This document shows, piece by piece, positions 14,907 through 22,955 of a stretch of DNA of 41,097 nt. Source of the DNA: Bacteroidota bacterium (GTDB lineage Bacteria; Bacteroidota; Bacteroidia; Chitinophagales; Chitinophagaceae); NCBI GenBank assembly GCA_025352905.1, contig JANXRX010000250.1, positions 1 to 41,097 on the forward strand, given 5' to 3'. The notes under the pieces were generated by a model. It did no database searches. It was not told the origin of the DNA and worked only from the letters and a program-made list of their open reading frames with translations. The translations under genes and the position numbers were made by a program. Numbering within the stretch: position 1 is the first letter of the stretch; every line of letters begins with the position of its first letter.

Positions 14907-16187
14907 TTGCGCGCGATCGTTGACTGTAACAGCTTCTACTGCTCCTGCGAGCGGCTTTTCAGGCCCAACCTGCAGGATAGGCCCGTTGTGGTGTTAAGTA
15001 ATAACGACGGTTGCATCATCTCGCGGAGCGATGAGGCCAAGGCCCTGGGTGTGGAAATGGCCGGTCCGTATTTTAAGGCGAAGCCGATGATAGAAAAACA
15101 TAATGTGGCTACGTTTTCTTCCAACTATAACCTGTATGGCGATCTCAGCTGGCGCGTAATGGAAACCCTGCGGATGTTGCTGCCGCCCGGTTGTGTAGAA
15201 GTATATTCTGTTGATGAATCATTTTTAGACCTCTCACATATACCCGCAGAAGAATTACAGGCATTCTCTATTCACCTGAGAGAGACCGTGGAACAATGGA
15301 CAGGTATTAAAGTTTCGGTTGGGGTGGCCCCTACAAAAGTGTTGAGTAAAGTAGCCAATCGTTTATCCAAAAAGAATAAGGAGGCTACCAATTGTGTACT
15401 GGTGCTGGATACGCCCCGCAAAATAGAGCAGGCCCTGCAACGAACTCCTGTGGAAGATGTATGGGGCGTAGGGTACCAGTATGCCACCAAACTGTATCGC
15501 TTCAATATCAATACGGCATACGATCTCAGCCTGAAGGATGTTGCCTGGGCAAACACACACCTCGGTGGTGTAACGGGTGCGCGGCTGGTACGCGAACTGA
15601 AAGGTGTGGAAAGTATTCAAATGTTTGATGAACTGATCAACAAAAAAATGATCGCCACTACCCGTATGTTTGGTTCACCGGTCAGGGAACTCGGCGATAT
15701 AAAAGAAGCGATAGCCACGTATACTTCGCGTGCGGCGGAAAAATTAAGAAGACAGCACGGCGCCGCCAATACAATCAGCGTATTCGTGGTACCCAAAGAA
15801 CTATCACATACCACCCGGTTCCGGCATGGGCCCACTATCAGCAGTTTCACCGTATTGCCAATGGCCACCTCCATCACCCATGAGCTCATTAAACCTGCCG
15901 TGGCGCTGGTAGACCATTTGTTTGAAAACGGCAGACTGTATAAAAAAGCAGGTGTGATGCTGAGCGGCATCGTGCCCGATGAATCCATACAGGGAAACCT
16001 GTTTACGGCCCCTTCAGAAAATAAGAACCGCCTGCTGATGAGCATGATCGACAATGTAAATTTTGCCATGCGTAACGATGTATTAAAATTTGCCGCATCG
16101 GGTACCAGCCGCAACTGGAAAATGCAGCAGAACCTGCGAAGCCCCCGTTACACAACACGATGGGAAGAATTGTACGAGATAAAGTAA
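14907..16187 (+). CDS. umuC: Y-family translesion DNA polymerase, UmuC subunit of Pol V
   Basis: 426 residues. Catalytic palm motifs are intact: the first metal Asp in IVDCNSFYCSCERLF and the Asp-Glu pair in YSVDESFLDLS. VVLSNNDGCIISRSDEAKAL and FSSNYNLYGDLS are UmuC hallmarks; KVSVGVAPTKVLSKVANRLS is the thumb/HhH entry. The C-terminal little-finger and UmuC-tail regions run to residue 426. The start is taken as TTG at 14907, giving MRAIVDCNSFY in line with UmuC; the only in-frame alternatives before the TAA at 14892 are non-standard. It bypasses DNA lesions at low fidelity, normally with UmuD'. Paired here with a UmuD that probably cannot self-cleave, its activation route is unclear. Confidence 0.93.
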   Translation: MRAIVDCNSFYCSCERLFRPNLQDRPVVVLSNNDGCIISRSDEAKALGVEMAGPYFKAKPMIEKHNVATFSSNYNLYGDLSWRVMETLRMLLPPGCVEVYSVDESFLDLSHIPAEELQAFSIHLRETVEQWTGIKVSVGVAPTKVLSKVANRLSKKNKEATNCVLVLDTPRKIEQALQRTPVEDVWGVGYQYATKLYRFNINTAYDLSLKDVAWANTHLGGVTGARLVRELKGVESIQMFDELINKKMIATTRMFGSPVRELGDIKEAIATYTSRAAEKLRRQHGAANTISVFVVPKELSHTTRFRHGPTISSFTVLPMATSITHELIKPAVALVDHLFENGRLYKKAGVMLSGIVPDESIQGNLFTAPSENKNRLLMSMIDNVNFAMRNDVLKFAASGTSRNWKMQQNLRSPRYTTRWEELYEIK

Positions 16188-16244
16188 CCAAATCCGTATC
16201 CCTGTACAGGCAACATGTTTTCAAAAAACAGTATCTTGTCCCTG

Positions 16245-17270
16245 ATGAGAAAAATGATCGCCATATATCTATCCGCTTTTGCATTATTACTGGGAGGGTG
16301 CAGTAAAAATGGAGGCGGCAACTCCAGCGGCAGTAACGTGTATACGGGCCCCAATGAAGCCAGCTCTTTCACTGCTTCCCCTATTGATATTCCCAAGATC
16401 AGTTATTTATTATCATTGGGATGGATACAGCCTGTAGGGCATACCATTCCCACAGACCATGTATATTTTTGGTATAATAACCTGAATGGTCCTGTATACC
16501 TTCCGGTATATGCACCAGCGCCCGGCAAGTTATATAAGATCCTTAATGTACCGGTTAACGGTATCGCTGAATGCAAGATATGGGTACAGGTAAATGAAAA
16601 ATTCAGTTATTACCTTGACCATATCGTACTGAATGCTTCTTTTACGGAAGGCACGCTTATTACAGGGGGACAGAAGATAGGCACAACAGGGCTTTCAAGT
16701 AGTATTGACCTTGGCGCTATCGATGAAACACTTACGCTGAGTGGATTTGCCAATCCTGCCCGGTACGCAGGGCAGACAGCTTATTGCGGCAAACCGTTCC
16801 AGTATTTTACCAATAAATTAAAAACACAGCTGTATCCACTGATAGACAGGGAAGGAACCGATAAAGACGGGCGGATAGATATAGATATTGCGGGAAAACT
16901 GACAGGCAACTGGTTTTTAGACGGCAGTGTTTTTTATACAGACGGGCCCGATGGCTGGGACAAAGAACTTTCTTTTGCGTTTGATATACAGCATCCATCT
17001 GTTGTACTCGTGTCTATTGGCGGAACAATTGGCATGGTAGGTAAATGGACCATACAGCCCGGTGCAATATTGCCTTCTGAAGTGGGTGTTGCCAATGGTA
17101 AAGTAGCGTACCTATTATATAGTGCCGGCGGGATAAGCGCCGATCCCATTCAAAGAGGGTTGATGATCGTACAGATGATAGATGAAAAACACATCAAAGT
17201 AGAAACCTTTCCCGATTCAAAAGCCAGTGATGCGCCATTTGATTCCAATGCGAAGACTTTCGCAAGATAA
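16245..17270 (+). CDS. Lipoprotein with a degenerate M23-peptidase-like (LytM) region
   Basis: 341 residues from the ATG at 16245; a further ATG at 16215 adds ten residues. MRKMIAIYLSAFALLLGGC is a type II signal peptide with the lipobox LLGGC, so it should be lipid-anchored in the cell envelope. The central region (VYLPVYAPAPGKLYKI, YYLDHIVLNASFTEG, ITGGQKIGTTG) follows the order of the M23/LytM beta-sheet core (APADGxV, HL, VKxGQxIGxxG) but lacks the HxxxD and HxH zinc ligands in clear form. It might bind rather than cut peptidoglycan. The rest, with repeated GK and DG turns, is not recognised. It begins 57 bases after umuC and converges on the DUF72 gene. Confidence 0.65.
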   Translation: MRKMIAIYLSAFALLLGGCSKNGGGNSSGSNVYTGPNEASSFTASPIDIPKISYLLSLGWIQPVGHTIPTDHVYFWYNNLNGPVYLPVYAPAPGKLYKILNVPVNGIAECKIWVQVNEKFSYYLDHIVLNASFTEGTLITGGQKIGTTGLSSSIDLGAIDETLTLSGFANPARYAGQTAYCGKPFQYFTNKLKTQLYPLIDREGTDKDGRIDIDIAGKLTGNWFLDGSVFYTDGPDGWDKELSFAFDIQHPSVVLVSIGGTIGMVGKWTIQPGAILPSEVGVANGKVAYLLYSAGGISADPIQRGLMIVQMIDEKHIKVETFPDSKASDAPFDSNAKTFAR

Positions 17271-17282
17271 TACCGCTATAGA

Positions 17283-18194
17283 TTATTTGAAAAGATCACC
17301 GGGCTGATCAATAAATCTTGGTTTGACCAGGTTCAACCCGCAGGCGGCATTGAGCTTATCCACCATATATACCGTTAGTTCAGGCGAGAACGCCTCATCA
17401 TGCATATGCATAAAAAAATACATTTCTTCCAGCCCTTTATCCAGCCAGTATTGTATACGCTTTATCCAATCATCAACCCGTGTATAATCTGTAGGGTGTA
17501 AACTGTTTCCGACATACCGGATAAACGCTTTGGGTATGGTAAGATACATATGTGCGCAATCGCGCCTGCCGCTGGTATCGGTAATGACCACACCCATGTT
17601 AAGGGACCTGAGAAAATCGATCAGTTCGATCCAGGTTTCGGGTTTGCCAAACCAATCGGGGTGCCGTACTTCCACGAAAAACTGCATATCCATAGGCAGT
17701 GAGCGAAGGAAAGTAAACAGCTCTTCTTTCCGTTTGGGTGAGAAACTTTCGCTTACCTGTACAAATACAGGACCCAGGTGCTTTTCAAAAGCGATAATAC
17801 CCCGCAGGAACTCTGTAGTGATGAATTCTTTATTCAGCAAACTGCCCCGGTGCGTAACGCCCTGGTACATTTTAGGGCAAAACTTAAAATCTTTATCACC
17901 TGCCTTGGCCGCCCATTTAGCAATACCTGCGGCACCATATACTTTATAATGTGTTGCGTTTAATTCAATGCTGTTGTAGTGCTTTACATAATGATCAAGG
18001 AAATCTTTTTCTTTTGTTTTGAGGGGATATATTTTGCCTACCCATTCGGTACGGCCCCATTTGGCACAGCCAAGATATACTTTGGGATGTTTTGCTTTTT
18101 TACCAGGCAACACCTGTTTATTAGGTGCAGGATCTTTTGGTAGACTAAAATGGATTGTATTCAGTTCTGCTTCCGGCACACGACCAAATTCCAT
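17283..18194 (-). CDS. DUF72 (YecE-like) domain protein
   Basis: 303 residues. YLGCAKWGRTEWVGKIYP, HYNSIELNATHYKVY, FKFCPKMYQGVTH, VFVQVSESFSP, FFVEVRHPDWF and DTSGRRDC are the characteristic segments of DUF72 (COG1801), a TIM-barrel family with no settled biochemical function. The gene stands alone: its stop is 12 bases from the stop of the convergent lipoprotein, and it diverges from the ECF sigma gene across 92 bases. A near-consensus minus-strand box TAACTTTA lies about 30 bases before its ATG, but the match is incomplete. Confidence 0.9.
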   Translation of the reverse strand: MEFGRVPEAELNTIHFSLPKDPAPNKQVLPGKKAKHPKVYLGCAKWGRTEWVGKIYPLKTKEKDFLDHYVKHYNSIELNATHYKVYGAAGIAKWAAKAGDKDFKFCPKMYQGVTHRGSLLNKEFITTEFLRGIIAFEKHLGPVFVQVSESFSPKRKEELFTFLRSLPMDMQFFVEVRHPDWFGKPETWIELIDFLRSLNMGVVITDTSGRRDCAHMYLTIPKAFIRYVGNSLHPTDYTRVDDWIKRIQYWLDKGLEEMYFFMHMHDEAFSPELTVYMVDKLNAACGLNLVKPRFIDQPGDLFK

Positions 18195-18286
18195 ATTCGG
18201 GGTATTGATATAGATAAAGTTACATGGTTATTTAAAAAAAATCTGTTTCTTACAATATCCCTTCCCCCCGTCCGTCTACCTGTGTA

Positions 18287-18865
18287 ATGGATAAGGTGCT
18301 GACGATACCAACTAACATGGCCGAAACCCGTAAAAATAATATTACAGAGGTTATCAATGCGTATAGCAAACGCTTAATGGGCTTTATACGCAAACGGGTG
18401 AACAATGAAGCCGACGCGGAAGATATCCTGCAGGATGTATTTTACCAGTTCATCGGCAATACCAAACCCATAGAACAACTCACCAGCTGGTTATTTACCG
18501 TTACCCGCAACAAGATCATTGACAGGCAGCGTAAACAAAAACCCGGGCTCCTGGAGGATCTGTATGTTGATACCGATGGAGAAACCTTGTTTGAATGGAC
18601 GGACCTGTTCTTCGACAACTCAAATAACCCGGAAACAGAATACATACGGGGTCTGTTCTGGGAGGTGCTGCACAGCGCATTGAATGAATTGCCCGCAGCA
18701 CAGAGAGACGTATTTATCCTGAACGAGATGGAAGGCATTCCTTTTAAAATCATTGCTGAACAAAGCGGTGAAACCGTTAATACTTTGCTCAGCCGCAAAC
18801 GCTATGCAGTACTTCATTTGAGGGAGCGGCTAAGCATACTGCGGGATGAGTTATTAAATCACTGA
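18287..18865 (+). CDS. ECF-type RNA polymerase sigma factor
   Basis: 192-residue sigma-70 family protein. Region 2 (about residues 20-85) includes LMGFIRKRVNNEADAEDILQ and SWLFTVTRNKIIDRQRKQ; region 4 (about 125-185) includes LNELPAAQRDVFILNEMEGI and the helix-turn-helix KIIAEQSGETVNTLLSRKRY. An internal ATG at 18317 is an equally good start, since the first ten residues show no conservation signal. It is followed 14 bases later by a small membrane protein and then an HMA-like mini-protein, which look like one operon. The membrane protein could sense a signal for it, but it does not resemble a known anti-sigma factor. Confidence 0.88.
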   Translation: MDKVLTIPTNMAETRKNNITEVINAYSKRLMGFIRKRVNNEADAEDILQDVFYQFIGNTKPIEQLTSWLFTVTRNKIIDRQRKQKPGLLEDLYVDTDGETLFEWTDLFFDNSNNPETEYIRGLFWEVLHSALNELPAAQRDVFILNEMEGIPFKIIAEQSGETVNTLLSRKRYAVLHLRERLSILRDELLNH

Positions 18866-18879
18866 TAAACAAAAATTAT

Positions 18880-19251
18880 ATGAATAAGAAATTCTGGGCT
18901 GTAAAGATCATTGGCTTTATTATCATGGCCTTTGCCATAACCACATTACTCAGCTTTGTAGTAATGACGCTATGGAACAATATATTAACTGTTGTACTCC
19001 ATGTATCTGCCGTTACTTTCTGGCAGGCGCTCGGTATCCTGGTATTAAGCAAGATCCTGTTCGGGGGTTTTAAAGGAAGGGGCAGGTGGGGTGGCCGTCA
19101 TACCGAAAAATGGAGACGGGAGAGAGAAGAAATGCAGGAAAAATGGCATACGATGACCCCCGAGGAAAAAGAAAAGATAAAACAGGATTGGCGCAACCGC
19201 TGTCGTGTGTGGAAAAAACCCGTGTCCGAACAAAATGCCGGAGCCGAATAA
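18880..19251 (+). CDS. Small two-segment membrane protein of unknown function
   Basis: 123 residues, not assigned to a named family. Two hydrophobic helices (about residues 7-32 and 38-62) with a very short connection are followed by a Gly-Arg-rich linker (GGFKGRGRWGGRH) and a strongly charged tail, WRREREEMQEKWHTM. The segment MTPEEKEKIKQDWRNRC near the C-terminus recalls the helical motifs of Spy/CpxP-type or periplasmic metal-sensor proteins, but is too short to assign. Sitting directly after an ECF sigma gene and before an HMA-like gene, it could be the membrane partner of a sigma-factor circuit responding to metal or envelope stress; this is inference. Confidence 0.75.
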   Translation: MNKKFWAVKIIGFIIMAFAITTLLSFVVMTLWNNILTVVLHVSAVTFWQALGILVLSKILFGGFKGRGRWGGRHTEKWRREREEMQEKWHTMTPEEKEKIKQDWRNRCRVWKKPVSEQNAGAE

Positions 19252-19255
19252 CCCT

Positions 19256-19283
19256 AAACCATAAACACCAAACCATAAACCGC
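19256..19283 (+). repeat. Degenerate heptamer repeat (AAACNNN)x4
   Basis: Four consecutive heptads read AAACCAT, AAACACC, AAACCAT and AAACCGC, immediately upstream of the GTG at 19290. The unit AAACACC is the same heptamer, in another phase, as the CACCAAA tandem repeat inside gldD. Confidence 0.7.
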
Positions 19284-19289
19284 CCTTCC

Positions 19290-19505
19290 GTGGATATCCT
19301 CATCTTTAAAACCAATATCACCCACCCCGCTCACCTGAGTCTCGTGAAGCCGCATATTCAAAAGATAAGCGGTGTTCAGCGCTGGAACGTAGATATACAG
19401 GATTGCGACCATGTATTACGGATAGAAGCCAGGGAGGTATCGCCAAGATCGGTAGAAACCGTTCTGCAAAGCGCCGGTTATTATTGCGAAGAATTAACAG
19501 ATTAA
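19290..19505 (+). CDS. HMA-like mini-protein with HxxH in place of CxxC
   Basis: 71-residue ORF from a GTG at 19290, stop at 19503-19505. The residue pattern fits the beta-alpha-beta-beta-alpha-beta fold of heavy-metal-associated domains: strand VDILIFKTN, loop ITHPAHLS, helix LVKPHIQKI, strand VQRWNVDIQ, strand HVLRIEAREV, helix SVETVLQSAG and a final YYCEELTD. In copper chaperones the first loop is TCxxC; here the same place reads THPAH (His12 and His15), so any metal site would be His-based. It closes the sigma factor and membrane protein unit and precedes the carB promoter. The GTG start is a choice; the frame stays open upstream but overlaps the membrane protein gene. Confidence 0.62.
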   Translation: MDILIFKTNITHPAHLSLVKPHIQKISGVQRWNVDIQDCDHVLRIEAREVSPRSVETVLQSAGYYCEELTD

Positions 19506-19536
19506 AAAAAAATCTTTTTAATTTCTGCGCTACCCC

Positions 19537-19544
19537 TAATTTTG
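19537..19544 (+). promoter_or_regulatory. Bacteroidota -7 promoter box for the carB half
   Basis: TAATTTTG fits the Bacteroidota -7 consensus TAnnTTTG exactly and ends 17 bases before the ATG at 19562, implying a very short leader. A good -33 TTTG is not evident, only a T-rich run at 19513-19519. It supports independent expression of the downstream half-length carB rather than decay of a longer gene. Confidence 0.45.
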
Positions 19545-19561
19545 CGCAATCCCAGGCAGAA

Positions 19562-20755
19562 ATGAATCCTACACTTAATTCCAACGAATCAATCCCCTCG
19601 CAGAAAAAAAAGATCATTGTATTGGGCAGCGGCCCGAACAGGATCGGCCAGGGTATCGAATTTGATTACTGTTGTGTACATGGTTTACTGGCCATTAAAG
19701 AATGCGGTTATGAGGCCATTATGGTGAACTGCAACCCCGAAACGGTTTCCACTGATTTTGATATGGCAGATAAGCTATACTTCGAGCCCGTATTCTGGGA
19801 ACATTTGTGGGATATTGTTGAACTGGAAAAGCCCGAAGGCGTTATTGTGCAGTTAGGCGGGCAAACCGCATTGAAACTGGCGAAACGCCTGCACGAAAAA
19901 GGCATAAGGATCATCGGTACTTCTTTCGACAGTATGGATATTGCGGAGGATCGCGGCCGCTTCAGCGATCTGCTGAAAGAGCTGAATATCCCTTATCCTG
20001 AGTACGGTACGGCCCATACCGCCGAAGAGGCCATTGAAGTGGCCAATAAAGTAGGTTACCCCGTACTGGTAAGGCCCAGTTATGTATTAGGTGGCCAAAG
20101 AATGCGGATCGTAATCAATGATGAAGATGTTGAATCGGCCGTGATCAGCCTGCTGAAACACCTGCCGGAAAATAAAATACTTATCGATCATTTCCTCGAC
20201 CGTTGCCAGGAGGCTGAAGTGGATGCAATCTTTGACGGCGAGAACTTTCATATCATGGGCGTAATGGAACATATTGAACCGGCAGGTATCCATAGCGGCG
20301 ACAGCAATGCCGTGCTTCCTGCTTTCAATCTTACGCCATTGATCGTGGAAACCATGGAATTTTATTCGGAGAAGATCGCGAGATCACTGAACATCAAAGG
20401 TCTGATCAATATACAGTTTGCCATTAAAGAAGATAAGGTATTTGTTATCGAAGCCAACCCACGGGCTTCCAGAACCACGCCGTTCATTGCAAAAGCTTAC
20501 CAGATACCTTACCTGAATATCGCAACCAAAATAATGCTGGGCGCCGCCAAACTGACCGATTTTACCATCGAGAAGAAAATGGAAGGCTATGCCATCAAAG
20601 AACCTGTGTTCAGTTTTAATAAATTCCCCGGCGTGAATAAAGAACTCGGCCCTGAAATGAAAAGCACCGGCGAGGCCATCCGTTTTATCAAGGACCTCAG
20701 GGATCCGTATTTCCGCACATTGTACAAAGAAAGAAGTATGAACCTGAGCAAATAG
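19562..20755 (+). CDS. carB: Carbamoyl-phosphate synthase large subunit, C-terminal synthetase half only
   Basis: 397 residues matching the second (carbamate-phosphorylating) ATP-grasp half of CarB: IIVLGSGPNRIGQGIEFDYC, VNCNPETVSTDFDMADKLYF, VQLGGQTALKLAKRL, RPSYVLGGQRM, MEHIEPAGIHSGDS (the C-half form, not the N-half form with ENFDAMGIHTGDS), IEANPRASRTTPFI and NKFPGVNKELGPEMKSTGEA. The N-terminal carboxyphosphate half and the MGS allosteric domain are both missing. The upstream in-frame region shows no CarB similarity, and a -7 box lies just upstream, so it starts cleanly. Either CarB is split in this organism, with the N half elsewhere, or this is a paralog. Full CarB serves arginine and pyrimidine synthesis with CarA; neither carA nor an N half is in the window. 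Confidence 0.9.
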   Translation: MNPTLNSNESIPSQKKKIIVLGSGPNRIGQGIEFDYCCVHGLLAIKECGYEAIMVNCNPETVSTDFDMADKLYFEPVFWEHLWDIVELEKPEGVIVQLGGQTALKLAKRLHEKGIRIIGTSFDSMDIAEDRGRFSDLLKELNIPYPEYGTAHTAEEAIEVANKVGYPVLVRPSYVLGGQRMRIVINDEDVESAVISLLKHLPENKILIDHFLDRCQEAEVDAIFDGENFHIMGVMEHIEPAGIHSGDSNAVLPAFNLTPLIVETMEFYSEKIARSLNIKGLINIQFAIKEDKVFVIEANPRASRTTPFIAKAYQIPYLNIATKIMLGAAKLTDFTIEKKMEGYAIKEPVFSFNKFPGVNKELGPEMKSTGEAIRFIKDLRDPYFRTLYKERSMNLSK

Positions 20756-20837
20756 GACTCAAGTAACTATCACGAGTATTTATACCTGATTTGCCGCGGC
20801 TGGCAATAAACACTGTCTTTTCTCATTAGGTTTAATC

Positions 20838-22925
20838 ATGCGTCAACATGATAAACCTTTCTGGTCACCTGCCCCTTTTCTCCGTTTACTGATTCCGTTA
20901 ACAGCAGGTATCCTGGCGGGTTTCTATTATTCCATTTCATTACCGGTTGTTTGTTTGGCCGGCACGATCTGTTTTTTGTGTATTATTCTTTTCTATTTTT
21001 TTCCTTCTGCCAAAAAGTATAGGGCAAGGTGGTTAACCGGGTGGTGCTTAAACCTGTTACTGGTATGTACCGGTATATTCGTTTGTTATACAAAAGATAT
21101 ACGTCATCAAAAGAACTGGCTCGGGTATTATCCTACCACAAATGCCACTGTACTGGTTAGCCTGCAGGAACCTTTGGTTGAAAAAGAAAAATCGTATAAG
21201 GCAATCGCCAGTGCCGAAGCCATATTTATCCATAACCGCTGGCAACCGGTAACCGGTAAATTACTTGTCTATTTCAGGAAAGACAGCCTCTCAAAAAAAT
21301 TGCAGTATGGTTCGCGGGTGGTTTTTCAGGCTTTTATACAGCCTGTTGTGAATACCGGCAACCCCGGCGCTTTTGATTACAGGCAGTACTGCGCTTTCCA
21401 GGATATTTATCACCAGGTCTTTCTGCAACCGGCCGATTACCGGGTACTTGCGGGGTTGCATGCAGGTATTTTTACAAAGGCATTATTCCATACCGTCAAC
21501 CGCATCCTCTCTGTTCTTAAAAAATGTATCCCCGGCGAAAAAGAGGCCGGTGTTGCCGAAGCCCTGCTGATCGGCTACAGGAACGACCTCGATAAAGATC
21601 TTGTTCAATCGTACAGCAATACCGGCGTGGTGCATATCATCGCCATCAGCGGCCTGCACCTGGGTATGATCTATGGGTTATTGATCTTCCTGCTCAAGCC
21701 CATCAGCAAATTAAAATCGAACCGTTGGTTAAATCCACTAATCATATTGGCTGTGCTGTGGGGTTTCAGTTTACTTACCGGGGCAGCCGCTTCCATTCTT
21801 CGTTCCGCTGTTATGTTCTCCTTTATCGTCATCGGTAAAAGTCTTGATCGGAGAACGCATATCTACAACACGCTTGCCGCTTCCGCATTCTGTTTGTTGA
21901 TATACAATCCCTATTTTTTATGGGATGTAGGGTTCCAGTTGTCTTATGCGGCCGTACTCAGTATTGTTTTATTTATGAAACCGGTGTATCAATGGTTCTA
22001 CCTAAAAAACAAAATCCTGGATACGATCTGGCAACTCAATGCCGTTACCCTTTCTGCCCAGGTGCTTACCCTACCCATGATCCTGTTCTATTTTCACCAG
22101 TTTCCCAATTTTTTCCTGTTTACAAATTTTGTGGCGGTGCCGCTGTCTGGTTTTATTTTATACGGAGAGCTATTACTGTTACTCTTTGCTTCCATCCCAA
22201 TACTCGGCTCCTTAACCGGCAGGGCAACTGCCTTCCTGATAACGCAAATGGACGGCTATATAGAAAGAACCGCCAGGCTGCCTTTTAGCGTAACAGCTAA
22301 TATCCATATTTCGGTATTCCAGGCTATTATTTTATACCTGTGTATTTCCGCTGCCGCATGGTGGCTGTTACAGGTGCGACCCAAAGCGTTGTGCATGAGC
22401 CTGGCTTTCTTTTGTATATGTATGCTATCCAGGACCGTAAACCAAATCAAAATCAACCGCCAGCACAAACTGATCGTGTATAATATCCCTAAGCATACAG
22501 CGATAGATGTGATAGAAGGAACCCGTTACCAATTGATCGGCGACAGTCTTTTATATAAGGGGGCGCTTCCTGTCTTCCATTTAAACCCGGCCCGTATACA
22601 ATTGGGCGTTGAAGAAAACGGGGCCCTTGCGCATACATTTATTTCCGGGAAACTGGTAGCTACTCATCATACCCGCGTTCTGATCATAGATCAATGGCTA
22701 CAGCTTAATCCCGCAAAGCAAAGGATCCCTGTTGATATCATTATCCTGGCCAACGATCCCAACATTTCCCTGCACCAGCTGGCGGCGGCTTTTAATTGTA
22801 CACAATATGTGTTCGCAGGCAGCAATTCTTTGTGGAAAATACGGTACTGGAAAAAAGAAGCCGACAGCCTACATTTGCGCCATCATTCCACTTCCGAACA
22901 AGGTGCTTTTGAAGTGGATCTCTAA
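20838..22925 (+). CDS. comEC: ComEC/Rec2-family DNA uptake channel
   Basis: 695-residue polytopic membrane protein. The ComEC core is clear: AEALLIGYRNDLDKDLVQSY, then VVHIIAISGLHLGMIYGLL, and GAAASILRSAVMFSFIVIGK, with many transmembrane helices and an N-terminal soluble DUF4131-type domain between the first helices and about residue 200. ComEC forms the inner-membrane channel for single-stranded DNA in natural transformation. The last 150 residues are predicted soluble and hold IPVDIIILANDPNISLHQL, which resembles a metallo-beta-lactamase domain but lacks the HxHxDH metal motif. Its stop is 30 bases before the purH start. Confidence 0.88.
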   Translation: MRQHDKPFWSPAPFLRLLIPLTAGILAGFYYSISLPVVCLAGTICFLCIILFYFFPSAKKYRARWLTGWCLNLLLVCTGIFVCYTKDIRHQKNWLGYYPTTNATVLVSLQEPLVEKEKSYKAIASAEAIFIHNRWQPVTGKLLVYFRKDSLSKKLQYGSRVVFQAFIQPVVNTGNPGAFDYRQYCAFQDIYHQVFLQPADYRVLAGLHAGIFTKALFHTVNRILSVLKKCIPGEKEAGVAEALLIGYRNDLDKDLVQSYSNTGVVHIIAISGLHLGMIYGLLIFLLKPISKLKSNRWLNPLIILAVLWGFSLLTGAAASILRSAVMFSFIVIGKSLDRRTHIYNTLAASAFCLLIYNPYFLWDVGFQLSYAAVLSIVLFMKPVYQWFYLKNKILDTIWQLNAVTLSAQVLTLPMILFYFHQFPNFFLFTNFVAVPLSGFILYGELLLLLFASIPILGSLTGRATAFLITQMDGYIERTARLPFSVTANIHISVFQAIILYLCISAAAWWLLQVRPKALCMSLAFFCICMLSRTVNQIKINRQHKLIVYNIPKHTAIDVIEGTRYQLIGDSLLYKGALPVFHLNPARIQLGVEENGALAHTFISGKLVATHHTRVLIIDQWLQLNPAKQRIPVDIIILANDPNISLHQLAAAFNCTQYVFAGSNSLWKIRYWKKEADSLHLRHHSTSEQGAFEVDL

Positions 22926-22955
22926 CCGTTGTTCCTGTTTGTTAAAGCAACCCTC

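Noticed and set aside
19562-20755. Reading the carB half as a pseudogene remnant
   Set aside because: The frame is intact, the start is clean, a -7 promoter box precedes it and all ATP-grasp motifs are present.
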